Shown here in pieces: positions 1 to 5,775 of a stretch of DNA of 10,438 nt; within the stretch, counting starts at the first letter, position 1; each line of letters begins with the position of its first letter. The notes under the pieces are model-generated. The model was not told where the DNA came from. It did not search any database and saw only the letters and a list, made by a program, of their open reading frames with translations. Location: the NCBI GenBank assembly GCA_022704885.1, contig JAKJFO010000143.1, positions 1-10,438 on the forward strand. Reading direction: 5' to 3'. The translations under genes and the position numbers were made by a program. Source of the DNA: Candidatus Rifleibacteriota bacterium. GTDB lineage: Bacteria; Riflebacteria; Ozemobacteria; Ozemobacterales; Ozemobacteraceae.

Positions 1-81
1 GTCAACTATATTTTTAATTTTTTTCACTGCGTGAAGATCTGCGATAAAAGACAATCTTCTGGATACCTGCCGCAAAAGGCC

Positions 82-120
82 AGAAAAAAAGAAAGGCAGC
101 CCATCCCTGAGCTGCCTTTC
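82..120 (-). terminator. Intrinsic terminator of the thioredoxin-like gene
   Basis: A perfect 10-bp stem (91-100 pairing with 111-120, GAAAGGCAGC on the plus strand) encloses a 10-nt loop. Read on the minus strand it is followed by a run of seven T (84-90). It lies about 30 nt past the stop codon of the gene ending at 150, so it should end that transcript. Confidence 0.88.
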
Positions 121-149
121 CGTTTATCGGAGAAGATTTGGTAATAACG

Positions 150-725
150 TCAGTTTCCCAGCAATTCCTTGATCTTGCCTTCGATCAGGTTGATGTCTGC
201 AGGTCTGAAACCAGCGTGAATAAAGGCGATCAAACCATCTTTATCGATTATAACCGAGCTGGGAGTGAACGAAAAACCGTATTTTTCGGGTACCGAAAAA
301 ATCGGGTCGAGTAGTACGGGATAATTGATATTGTTATGAGCAGCCCATGAAACCAGCATCGGTTTTCCCAGGAGGTCGACGCCAACGGCCACCACATTTA
401 CTTTATCGCCGTAATTTGCTTTCAGCTCCTGCAGGGCTTTGGCTTCCTGGAGACAGGAATAGCAGGCACTCTGAATGAAGAACAAAACTACCGGCTTGCC
501 AAGATAGTCCTTAAGATGTTCCATCTTATCGGTAGAGAGATTCGGCAGTGAAAATTCTGGAGCCTTATCGCCAATTTTCAGTTCTACTTCAGGTTCGAGC
601 AGTTCTTCGCCCTCGCCAATGGTGACCATGCTGGTCGGAGTTTTGCTGTCGGCAGCAAAAACCGGATACATGCCCGGTGCAGCGAAAAGACTGACAAGAA
701 GCAGATAAAATACCGTTTTGCGCAT
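150..725 (-). CDS. Secreted thioredoxin-fold (TlpA/ResA/AhpC-TSA-like) protein
   Basis: This encodes a 191-residue exported protein of the redoxin/TlpA-like thioredoxin fold, likely a thiol-disulfide oxidoreductase acting outside the cytoplasm. A signal peptide covers about the first 25 residues (basic MRK start, hydrophobic core, cleavage near VFAAD). The IGDKAPEFSLPNL segment at about 51-63 is the usual entry to the fold. The active site is CYSC (Cys88 and Cys91), and the conserved cis-proline follows in FTPSS (Pro155). The Trp that usually precedes CxxC in this fold is Ala here. The ATG at 725 is chosen over an in-frame ATG at 755 because it begins the signal peptide, has AAGGAG upstream, and leaves a normal leader after the promoter at 765-793. 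The gene is monocistronic, with terminators on both sides. The substrate cannot be told; cytochrome c maturation or peroxide reduction are possible. Confidence 0.88.
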   Translation of the reverse strand: MRKTVFYLLLVSLFAAPGMYPVFAADSKTPTSMVTIGEGEELLEPEVELKIGDKAPEFSLPNLSTDKMEHLKDYLGKPVVLFFIQSACYSCLQEAKALQELKANYGDKVNVVAVGVDLLGKPMLVSWAAHNNINYPVLLDPIFSVPEKYGFSFTPSSVIIDKDGLIAFIHAGFRPADINLIEGKIKELLGN

Positions 726-737
726 AATCGTATGATT

Positions 738-743
738 CTCCTT
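738..743 (-). promoter_or_regulatory. Ribosome binding site deciding the start at 725
   Basis: AAGGAG on the minus strand lies 12 nt before the ATG at 725, a slightly long spacing. It falls inside the longer reading frame that would start at 755, so it argues for the downstream start. Confidence 0.6.
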
Positions 744-764
744 AACTCTGGGCAATCTGCATGG

Positions 765-793
765 AGTCTATCACATAAACTGACTGTTGGCAA
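765..793 (-). promoter_or_regulatory. Sigma-70 promoter of the thioredoxin-like gene
   Basis: Read on the minus strand: -35 TTGCCA (788-793), a 17-nt spacer ending in TGA, and -10 TAGACT (765-770). The TG one base before the -10 makes it an extended -10 element. Transcription would begin near 758, giving a leader of about 33 nt before the ATG at 725. Confidence 0.6.
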
Positions 794-803
794 ATTTGAA
801 CCG

Positions 804-844
804 ACTAAAAAAACATCAGCCAGAATCGGCGATTCTGGCTGATG
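804..844 (-). terminator. Intrinsic terminator of the cDPGS-like gene
   Basis: A perfect 14-bp inverted repeat (814-827 with 831-844, CATCAGCCAGAATC on the plus strand) has a 3-nt centre. On the minus strand it is followed by seven T (807-813). It lies 18 nt past the stop of the gene ending at 863. Confidence 0.93.
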
Positions 845-862
845 CCATCAGATCAGTTACAA

Positions 863-2203
863 TTACTTCTTAGAAGACTTTTTGCATTTCTTCTGAATGA
901 ATTCGCCTACGAGATCAGCAATGGTCGGATTGCCGATTTCCTGCAATTCGTAGCCTACGCGCAGACAAGGCTTTTTAACCTTCACGACACGCGTAAGATC
1001 TATTGGTGTAGCAGAAACGATAACGTCGCAGTCACAGGAATTGAGGGTCTTTTCAAGGTCAGACACCTGTTTGGCACCATAGCCGAGGGCCGGCACCAGA
1101 TCACCGATGTGAGGATACTTATTGAGTGCGGCCAGAATCGAACCTTTGAAGAAAGGCTTGGGATCAACAATCTCACCAGCGCCATAGCGAAGAGCTGCTA
1201 CGATACCAGCGCCAATAGTCATTTCGCCGTGAGTCAGGGTTGGGCCGTCTTCGACAACAACAACTCTCTTGCCTCTGATTTTTTCCCAGCCGTCGACGAA
1301 GATCGGGCTGGCAGCTTCAACGATGCGGCAGGTCGGATTCATGAACATGACGTTCTCGCGAACTTCATTAACATTTTCGGGATATGCGGAGTCAATCTTA
1401 TTGATGACAACAACATCAGCGGTGTAAATATTGGCTTCACCCGGATGATAAGCGACTTCGTGGCCGGGGCGGTGCGGATCTACCACTACGATCTTGAGAT
1501 CTGATTCAAAGAATGGCAGGTCGTTGTTGCCGCCGTCCCAGATGATTACATCTGCTTCTTTTTCGGCATTACGTGCAATTTCTTCATAATCGACACCAGA
1601 GTAGATAACTGCGCCCATATCGATATGCGGTTCGTATTCTTCGCGCTCTTCGATGGTGCATTTATGCTTGTCGAGGTCTTTGTAGTCAGCAAAGCGCTGG
1701 CAGACCTGTTTTTCGAGATCGCCATAGGGCATTGGATGTCTGATTGAAACAACCTTGAGACCCTTAGCCTTGAGGGCTTTGACAACGGCACGGGTGGTCT
1801 GAGATTTGCCACAACCGGTTCTGACAGCACAAATCGAAATAACCGGCTTGCTGCACTTGATGGCAGTCTGGTTGTAGCCAAGCATTTTAAAAGAAGCGCC
1901 GGCAGCGATGACTCTGCTGGCGTGATGCATCACATATTCGTGTGGCACGTCACTGTATGAAAAAACCACTTCATCAACCTTATGCTTTTTGATGAGATCA
2001 AGAAGCTTTTCTTCAGGTTCGATCGGGATGCCTTTGGGATAGCCCTTACCTGCCAGAGCAGCCGGATAAACACGGCCCTCGATGTCAGGAATCTGTGTTG
2101 CGGTGAATGCTACCACTTCATAACCAGGCTTATTGCGATAAACCATGTTAAAGTTGTGGAAGTCGCGCCCGGCGGCGCCCATGATGATAGTTTTAATTGC
2201 CAT
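863..2203 (-). CDS. Cyclic 2,3-diphosphoglycerate synthetase-like GTPase/ATPase (COG2403 family)
   Basis: This 446-residue cytosolic protein resembles the family of cyclic 2,3-diphosphoglycerate synthetase (about 460 residues in Methanothermus fervidus, where it closes 2,3-bisphosphoglycerate to the cyclic form using ATP) and its bacterial homologues annotated as predicted GTPases. An N-terminal Rossmann-like domain starts with IIMGAAGRDFHNFN (6-19). The second domain is a P-loop NTPase: AVRTGCGKS (126-134) is a Walker A variant, DGGNND (223-228) is the likely Mg-binding region, and NKID (268-271) is a G4-type base-recognition motif. A basic KKCKKSSKK tail ends the protein. The ATG at 2203 has AAAGGA seven nt upstream. 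The FmdB-like gene ends 60 nt before it with no terminator between, so co-transcription is likely. Whether a bacterial member makes cDPG is not established; a role as a metabolic kinase or GTPase is equally open. Confidence 0.85.
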   Translation of the reverse strand: MAIKTIIMGAAGRDFHNFNMVYRNKPGYEVVAFTATQIPDIEGRVYPAALAGKGYPKGIPIEPEEKLLDLIKKHKVDEVVFSYSDVPHEYVMHHASRVIAAGASFKMLGYNQTAIKCSKPVISICAVRTGCGKSQTTRAVVKALKAKGLKVVSIRHPMPYGDLEKQVCQRFADYKDLDKHKCTIEEREEYEPHIDMGAVIYSGVDYEEIARNAEKEADVIIWDGGNNDLPFFESDLKIVVVDPHRPGHEVAYHPGEANIYTADVVVINKIDSAYPENVNEVRENVMFMNPTCRIVEAASPIFVDGWEKIRGKRVVVVEDGPTLTHGEMTIGAGIVAALRYGAGEIVDPKPFFKGSILAALNKYPHIGDLVPALGYGAKQVSDLEKTLNSCDCDVIVSATPIDLTRVVKVKKPCLRVGYELQEIGNPTIADLVGEFIQKKCKKSSKK

Positions 2204-2263
2204 ACAAACATCCTTTATAGTGATTTTTTTCCTCAGCCAGCTTTAACGTTGACCGGGGGCATT

Positions 2264-2491
2264 TCAATGACCACATGTCGAGCAGGACCCGGACGAACAG
2301 GACGAACACGATGACCCTGAATGGCTTTCGTGGCCGCTTTCATCGCGACTGGTAGCAAAAGCAGATACTTTTTTTCTGATATTGCTGCCTGAACAAAATT
2401 CGCATTTAATCTGGCTCAAGTCGTCTTTGAGCGAACACAGTTTGTCAAAGCATTTGTTACAATCAGAGCAGATAAATTCATAGATCGGCAT
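2264..2491 (-). CDS. FmdB-family zinc-ribbon protein
   Basis: A 75-residue protein opening with MPIYEFICSDC, the signature start of the FmdB-type putative regulatory proteins. The zinc ribbon is made by Cys8-x2-Cys11 and Cys30-x2-Cys33; Cys14 and Cys19 are additional. The tail (about 51-75) is rich in Ser, Gly, His and Cys (repeated CSSC/CSTC pairs ending CGH), common in this family and possibly a second metal site. The name comes from a gene near formamidase in Methylophilus; the biochemical role of most members is unknown. A strong GGAGG lies six nt before the ATG at 2491. It is the first securely identified gene of the unit that continues into the cDPGS-like GTPase. Confidence 0.88.
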   Translation of the reverse strand: MPIYEFICSDCNKCFDKLCSLKDDLSQIKCEFCSGSNIRKKVSAFATSRDESGHESHSGSSCSSCSSGSCSTCGH

Positions 2492-2506
2492 ATACCGCCT
2501 CCAGAC

Positions 2507-2638
2507 TTAGAGTTTTGCCTGACAGGTTCTGGCTTCCTGCTGAACAACCAGAGTCTTAAGCCCATCCAGTTCGTATTTTTTAAATATAATCATGCTTTCC
2601 CATATCCTGGCAAAAATATGCTCAGGCAACGCAGGCAT
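2507..2638 (-). CDS. Possible small protein or leader peptide upstream of the FmdB gene
   Basis: An open frame of 43 codons runs from an ATG at 2638 to TAA at 2507, ending 15 nt before the FmdB start. An internal ATG at 2593 would give 28 residues (start MIIFKKYELDGLKTL). I do not recognise the protein. Against it: there is no convincing ribosome binding site, an in-frame TAG lies just upstream, and the first ATG overlaps the candidate -10 element at 2637-2642, so only the shorter form could be translated from that promoter. It may simply be untranslated leader. It is listed because it fills most of the 210-nt gap and ends at the position expected for coupling to the FmdB gene. Confidence 0.25.
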   Translation of the reverse strand: MPALPEHIFARIWESMIIFKKYELDGLKTLVVQQEARTCQAKL

Positions 2639-2665
2639 GCTATCACGCTAATTGATTACAGTCAA
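2637..2665 (-). promoter_or_regulatory. Sigma-70 promoter for the FmdB/cDPGS-like unit
   Basis: Read on the minus strand: -35 TTGACT (2660-2665), a 17-nt spacer, and -10 TAGCAT (2637-2642). Transcription would start near 2630, leaving a leader of about 140 nt before the FmdB gene. It lies just past the stop codon of the response regulator. Confidence 0.5.
2652..2665. promoter_or_regulatory. FNR/CRP-family-like operator overlapping the -35 element
   Basis: The plus strand reads TTGAT-TACA-GTCAA, matching nine of the ten fixed positions of the FNR consensus TTGAT-N4-ATCAA. It covers the -35 element completely. Its centre would sit near -28 relative to the predicted start, which would suit repression better than activation. 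One such match can occur by chance, so this is a candidate only. Confidence 0.4.
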
Positions 2666-2701
2666 ACAAGATATTGGATTTCAGCAATTCATACCAAAAC
2701 A

Positions 2702-4213
2702 TCAGAGTTCGTATTTCTCGATTTTGGCCCGCAAGGTGTTGCGCGTAATGCCAAGATGCGCAGCACTCTGAACCTGGTTCCAGCGATGCATTTCAAGGCT
2801 CTGGCGCAAAAGTTCCTTTTCGAACTGCTCCATGACAAACGAATATGCATCACCAGCCTTGCTTTCGCGCAGCAGCGCCTTAACCATTCCACTGATGTCG
2901 CAGGCCTCCAGAGTAGTATGAGCATCTGATGGCATTTCTCCAACCATTTCTGATTCAGCTGCGGGAAGCGGGGCATCGGGAGCGGCTGCTATAACCGGCT
3001 CAGCGAGCACGGGCGTTTCTTCTTCCCTTTTGGGGCGGACATTCCCACCTAGACGGACTTCTACCGGCAGGTGCTCAGGCAGAATAATCTGATCGCGGCT
3101 CAAAGTATAAGACTGCTCAACCGCGTTGCGCAACTCACGAACGTTACCGGGCCAGGCGTAGGCAGACAGAACCGCAATAGTTTCTTCAGACAGGGTTTTG
3201 GGAGTGCCACGACGCTGAGCAGCAAGAATCGAGCAGAAATAGCGCGCCAGCAGCGGAATGTCTTCGGGGCGCTCACGCAACGAAGGCAGCTTGATTTCGA
3301 TTACCTTGATTCGGTGATAGAGATCCTCGCGAAAACGGCCATCGACGATTGATTTGCGCAAATCTTTATTGGTGGCCGCGATTATTCTGACATCAACGCT
3401 GATGCGCCGGTTGCCGCCTACCCTGACAATCTCGCGCTCTTCGAGCACGCGCAACAGCTTGGCCTGCATTTCCAGATTCATGTCACCAATTTCGTCGAGA
3501 AAAATCGTGCCGCCCTGGGCAAGCTCGAACATGCCAGGCTTGGCTGCGGCAGCACCGGTAAATGCTCCCTTTTCGTAACCAAAAAGTTCTGATTCCATAA
3601 GGCTTTCATTGATTGCCGTGCAGTTTATCGCCCAGAAAGGCTTCTGCGATCGTCGCGAGTTATAATGAATCGCCTGAGCGACCAGTTCTTTGCCTGAGCC
3701 TGATTCTCCGGTGACCAGCACAGTAACATCTTCTTCAGAAACCTTGCCGATAAGCTTGTAAACTTCCTGCATCGCTGGACTATTGCCCTTTAGGCCACTT
3801 GATTTCGGGGCCTGCGCAATAACTTCGGCAGTGCGGCCCGCGCTTCTGGCACTGAGTCCGCGCGAAATCAGCAGCAGACACTCATCAATATTGAAAGGCT
3901 TGCTGAGAAAGTCGTAAGCACCAAGCTTCATCGCACTGATAGTAGTTTCCATGTCGGTATATGCGGTCATGACTATTACCTGTGCATCAGGATCGATTTC
4001 GCGAATGTGTTCAAGAACCTTGAGGCCATCCATTTCAGGCATGCGGATATCAACAAGCACGATATCAGGATGAAAGGTTTTGTATAGGTTTAGCCCCTTC
4101 ATGCCATTTTCAGCAAGAGCTACCTGATAGCCGGCCTTTTGCAGAGCCTTTTCAAAGGCCCAGCGAACGCTGTGCTCGTCATCTATTACCAGAATCTTTG
4201 CATTAGCAGTCAT
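2702..4213 (-). CDS. Sigma-54-dependent response regulator (NtrC/ZraR type)
   Basis: This 503-residue cytosolic activator has the full three-domain plan. The receiver domain (about 5-120) has the acidic pair Asp11-Asp12, phosphoacceptor Asp55 in LVDIRMPEMDG, Thr83 and Lys105. The AAA+ domain (about 142-380) has Walker A GESGSGKE (169-176), the sigma-54 contact loop GAFTGA (216-221), Walker B FLDE (238-241), the FREDLYHR arginine-finger region (294-301), and WPGNVREL (354-361). A Pro/Ala/Glu-rich linker of about 70 residues follows. The C-terminus (about 460-503) is a Fis-type helix-turn-helix. The ATG at 4213 is used: AGGAG lies six nt before it, whereas a TTG at 4219 would abut that site. 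It starts two nt after the stop of the RNase Z-like gene, so translation is probably coupled. No sensor kinase gene is in the window and the target genes are unknown. Confidence 0.95.
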   Translation of the reverse strand: MTANAKILVIDDEHSVRWAFEKALQKAGYQVALAENGMKGLNLYKTFHPDIVLVDIRMPEMDGLKVLEHIREIDPDAQVIVMTAYTDMETTISAMKLGAYDFLSKPFNIDECLLLISRGLSARSAGRTAEVIAQAPKSSGLKGNSPAMQEVYKLIGKVSEEDVTVLVTGESGSGKELVAQAIHYNSRRSQKPFWAINCTAINESLMESELFGYEKGAFTGAAAAKPGMFELAQGGTIFLDEIGDMNLEMQAKLLRVLEEREIVRVGGNRRISVDVRIIAATNKDLRKSIVDGRFREDLYHRIKVIEIKLPSLRERPEDIPLLARYFCSILAAQRRGTPKTLSEETIAVLSAYAWPGNVRELRNAVEQSYTLSRDQIILPEHLPVEVRLGGNVRPKREEETPVLAEPVIAAAPDAPLPAAESEMVGEMPSDAHTTLEACDISGMVKALLRESKAGDAYSFVMEQFEKELLRQSLEMHRWNQVQSAAHLGITRNTLRAKIEKYEL

Positions 4214-4215
4214 AT

Positions 4216-5178
4216 TCAACTCCTGGGGAGAGAATTCTCTTCGAGACTCTGTTCTTTTGGTCTCTCTCTGCGCTTCTTTCGTCGCCAGCTGCCTTCATTC
4301 GCCGTGTCCATTATCGTATCACCAAAAAGGACCAGAACTCTACATCCCGGTTCTATTCGCTCTCTGGCGTCGTTGATCTTATCGCGCAACTCATCGAGAT
4401 TATACCTCAACGAAGTATGAAAAAGGAGAAGTGTTTCAACCTTTGCTTCTTTTGCAGTCTTTAGAACTTCATCGAGAAAAGAATGTTGCTGAAAATTTCT
4501 TTCATCGTCATCACTGCTCATATAAGTACATTCATGACAAAGGAACAAAGACTCCTTTACCAGAGCGGGATTAATCGGTCTGGAATCGCCACCATACGAA
4601 AAGATGATCTTTTCGAACTCGGTAGCGATTTCATCCTTACCTTTTGTCCAGACGATCTGATTGAGTTCCCGCTGAGACAAACCTTCATACTCAGACTTCA
4701 GCTTGCGACGCTTTTCAATGATGTTGTAACCAAGACTGAGCTGGCGCTGCGAGTGCTCTGTACGAAATGTGCGCAAAAACACCTTGCTGCGTTGATCATC
4801 GAGCATAATTTCTTCGTTTTCATCAACAGAAACCCACTCCAGATCAAATGAAAGCGCTTTCTGGGTTCTGGCCAGATAATCCATCATGAATTCGATCAGT
4901 TTGTTGTTTTTGGGAATATAAATCTTCAGAGATGCAGTTTGATCGCCTGCACCAAGATTTCTTATGTTCAGCAGGTTCACCAGACCTGCAATGTGGTCAG
5001 CATGCCCATGCGACAGAAAAACTCTGCGAATGCCGAATACCCGGTTGCAGAGACTGGTGGCGACACCTTCACCCGCGTCAAATAGAATATTGAAGCGCCG
5101 ATGATACAGCCATGTCGAAAAAAGAGCTCTTGAGAACCCGCAGAGTTGGTCTTGAAGTGGGAATTGTGGGGTTGCCAT
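4216..5178 (-). CDS. RNase Z-like metallo-beta-lactamase-fold hydrolase
   Basis: This 320-residue MBL-fold enzyme most resembles RNase Z (tRNA 3'-processing endonuclease). Metal ligands appear in order: HGHADH (His57, His59, Asp61, His62), His142 in RTEHS, Asp198 in YGGDSRP, and His254 in FHTSLRY, which resembles the C-terminal H-x-S-x-RY motif of RNase Z. HECTY (215-219) stands where RNase Z has HEAT. Departures from the family: the N-terminus lacks the usual FLGTG-type first strand (an upstream in-frame stop rules out a longer form), the Gly/Pro-rich tRNA-binding arm is not evident, and a strongly basic, Arg/Lys/Glu-rich tail follows about residue 298. GGAAGGA lies five nt before the ATG at 5178. 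It is the first gene of a two-gene unit with the response regulator. Another RNA or phosphodiester substrate is possible. Confidence 0.8.
   Translation of the reverse strand: MATPQFPLQDQLCGFSRALFSTWLYHRRFNILFDAGEGVATSLCNRVFGIRRVFLSHGHADHIAGLVNLLNIRNLGAGDQTASLKIYIPKNNKLIEFMMDYLARTQKALSFDLEWVSVDENEEIMLDDQRSKVFLRTFRTEHSQRQLSLGYNIIEKRRKLKSEYEGLSQRELNQIVWTKGKDEIATEFEKIIFSYGGDSRPINPALVKESLFLCHECTYMSSDDDERNFQQHSFLDEVLKTAKEAKVETLLLFHTSLRYNLDELRDKINDARERIEPGCRVLVLFGDTIMDTANEGSWRRKKRRERPKEQSLEENSLPRS
4220..4224 (-). promoter_or_regulatory. Ribosome binding site for the response regulator inside the upstream gene
   Basis: AGGAG on the minus strand lies within the last codons of the RNase Z-like gene, six nt before the ATG at 4213. 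It fixes that start and supports translational coupling. Confidence 0.8.
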
Positions 5179-5331
5179 GAAAATCCTTCCGATTTTTATC
5201 GCCCGTCAGGCCAGCATAAAATAACATATTATCACTCTTCTGTTCCATTATTTTGACAGCCGGAGAAAGTATTTTACCTGCAGGCGAGGTTGTGTTACCT
5301 TTTAAGCATACAATTACGGGAGGCCAGCAGC
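5179..5331. other. Divergent intergenic region
   Basis: This AT-rich stretch separates the minus-strand hydrolase-regulator unit from the plus-strand DUF1232 unit and must hold promoters for both. TTGACA stands on the plus strand at 5253-5258, but no good -10 follows at 16-18 nt. TACAAT at 5309-5314 is a good -10 by sequence, but it would start transcripts inside the ribosome binding site at 5318-5323. On the minus strand TGATAATATG and TTATTTTATG stretches could be -10 elements without a clear -35. No hairpin or known riboswitch is recognised. Confidence 0.4.
5318..5323 (+). promoter_or_regulatory. Ribosome binding site for the DUF1232 gene (GTG start)
   Basis: GGGAGG lies eight nt before the GTG at 5332. 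It lies inside the longer open frame beginning with TTG at 5290, so it selects the GTG start. Confidence 0.75.
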
Positions 5332-5775
5332 GTGAACAGCCCTAAACTCAAAGAACAGATAGAATCAAAGCTAAAAACCTACATAAAGCGCTTCATCAGG
5401 TATTCTACGTTTTCGCATCTGACGGCAGAGCGCAAGGAAATCCTGGCAGGTACTTTTGTCTACCTCAAAGAAGACCACGACATGATACCAGATGATGTTC
5501 CCAACATTGGCTATCTTGATGATCTCATGGTATTTGTCGAAGCTGCCAAGCATTTTATCTCTACCGGAGCACCGATAGCAGGCGTCTGCAACGCCGAAGA
5601 GGTTCTCGACGATCTTCAATTCGTTCAGAGAAATGCAGGCCTGATGTTTGGCGACTCGCATTTTTCCATCAACACAATCAAAAAGCTCGGCCAGAAGCAC
5701 ATCGATGAACTCACTAATCTGGCCGAAGAAATAAAGGCTAAATATGCAGATCTGGGAGACCTCGAAAATGATTAA
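5332..5775 (+). CDS. DUF1232 (YkvA-like) domain protein
   Basis: This encodes 147 residues containing the DUF1232/YkvA signature: IPDDVPNIGYLDDL at 52-65, followed by the hydrophobic helix MVFVEAAKHF. Family members are small and often membrane-associated, and their function is not established. Here no strong transmembrane segment is seen, and the C-terminal third (about 110-147) is charged and probably helical. The start is a GTG at 5332 with GGGAGG eight nt upstream. The last codons overlap the start of the next gene (ATG at 5768 lies before the TAA at 5773-5775), so the two are co-translated. It is the first gene of the only plus-strand unit in the window. Confidence 0.75.
   Translation: MNSPKLKEQIESKLKTYIKRFIRYSTFSHLTAERKEILAGTFVYLKEDHDMIPDDVPNIGYLDDLMVFVEAAKHFISTGAPIAGVCNAEEVLDDLQFVQRNAGLMFGDSHFSINTIKKLGQKHIDELTNLAEEIKAKYADLGDLEND

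Noticed and set aside
33..59. Inverted repeat GAAGAT/ATCTTC near the left edge
   Set aside because: Six-bp arms with a 15-nt loop and no T run in the right place; too weak for a terminator or operator. I see no gene in positions 1-149.
842..1504. Long plus-strand open frame (220 codons) opposite the cDPGS-like gene
   Set aside because: It lies antisense within a gene with clear family motifs, starts inside the terminator stem, has no ribosome binding site and no recognisable motif.
2259..2273. GG-N10-GC spacing on the minus strand resembling a sigma-54 promoter
   Set aside because: It overlaps the FmdB stop codon and matches TGGCAC-N5-TTGC poorly at both elements. No convincing sigma-54 promoter was found in any intergenic region despite the sigma-54 activator gene.
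5309..5314. TACAAT as a -10 element for the DUF1232 gene
   Set aside because: The transcript would start within the ribosome binding site, and no -35 lies 16-18 nt upstream.
5290..5331. N-terminal extension of the DUF1232 protein from a TTG at 5290
   Set aside because: The ribosome binding site GGGAGG lies inside this stretch and points to the GTG at 5332.
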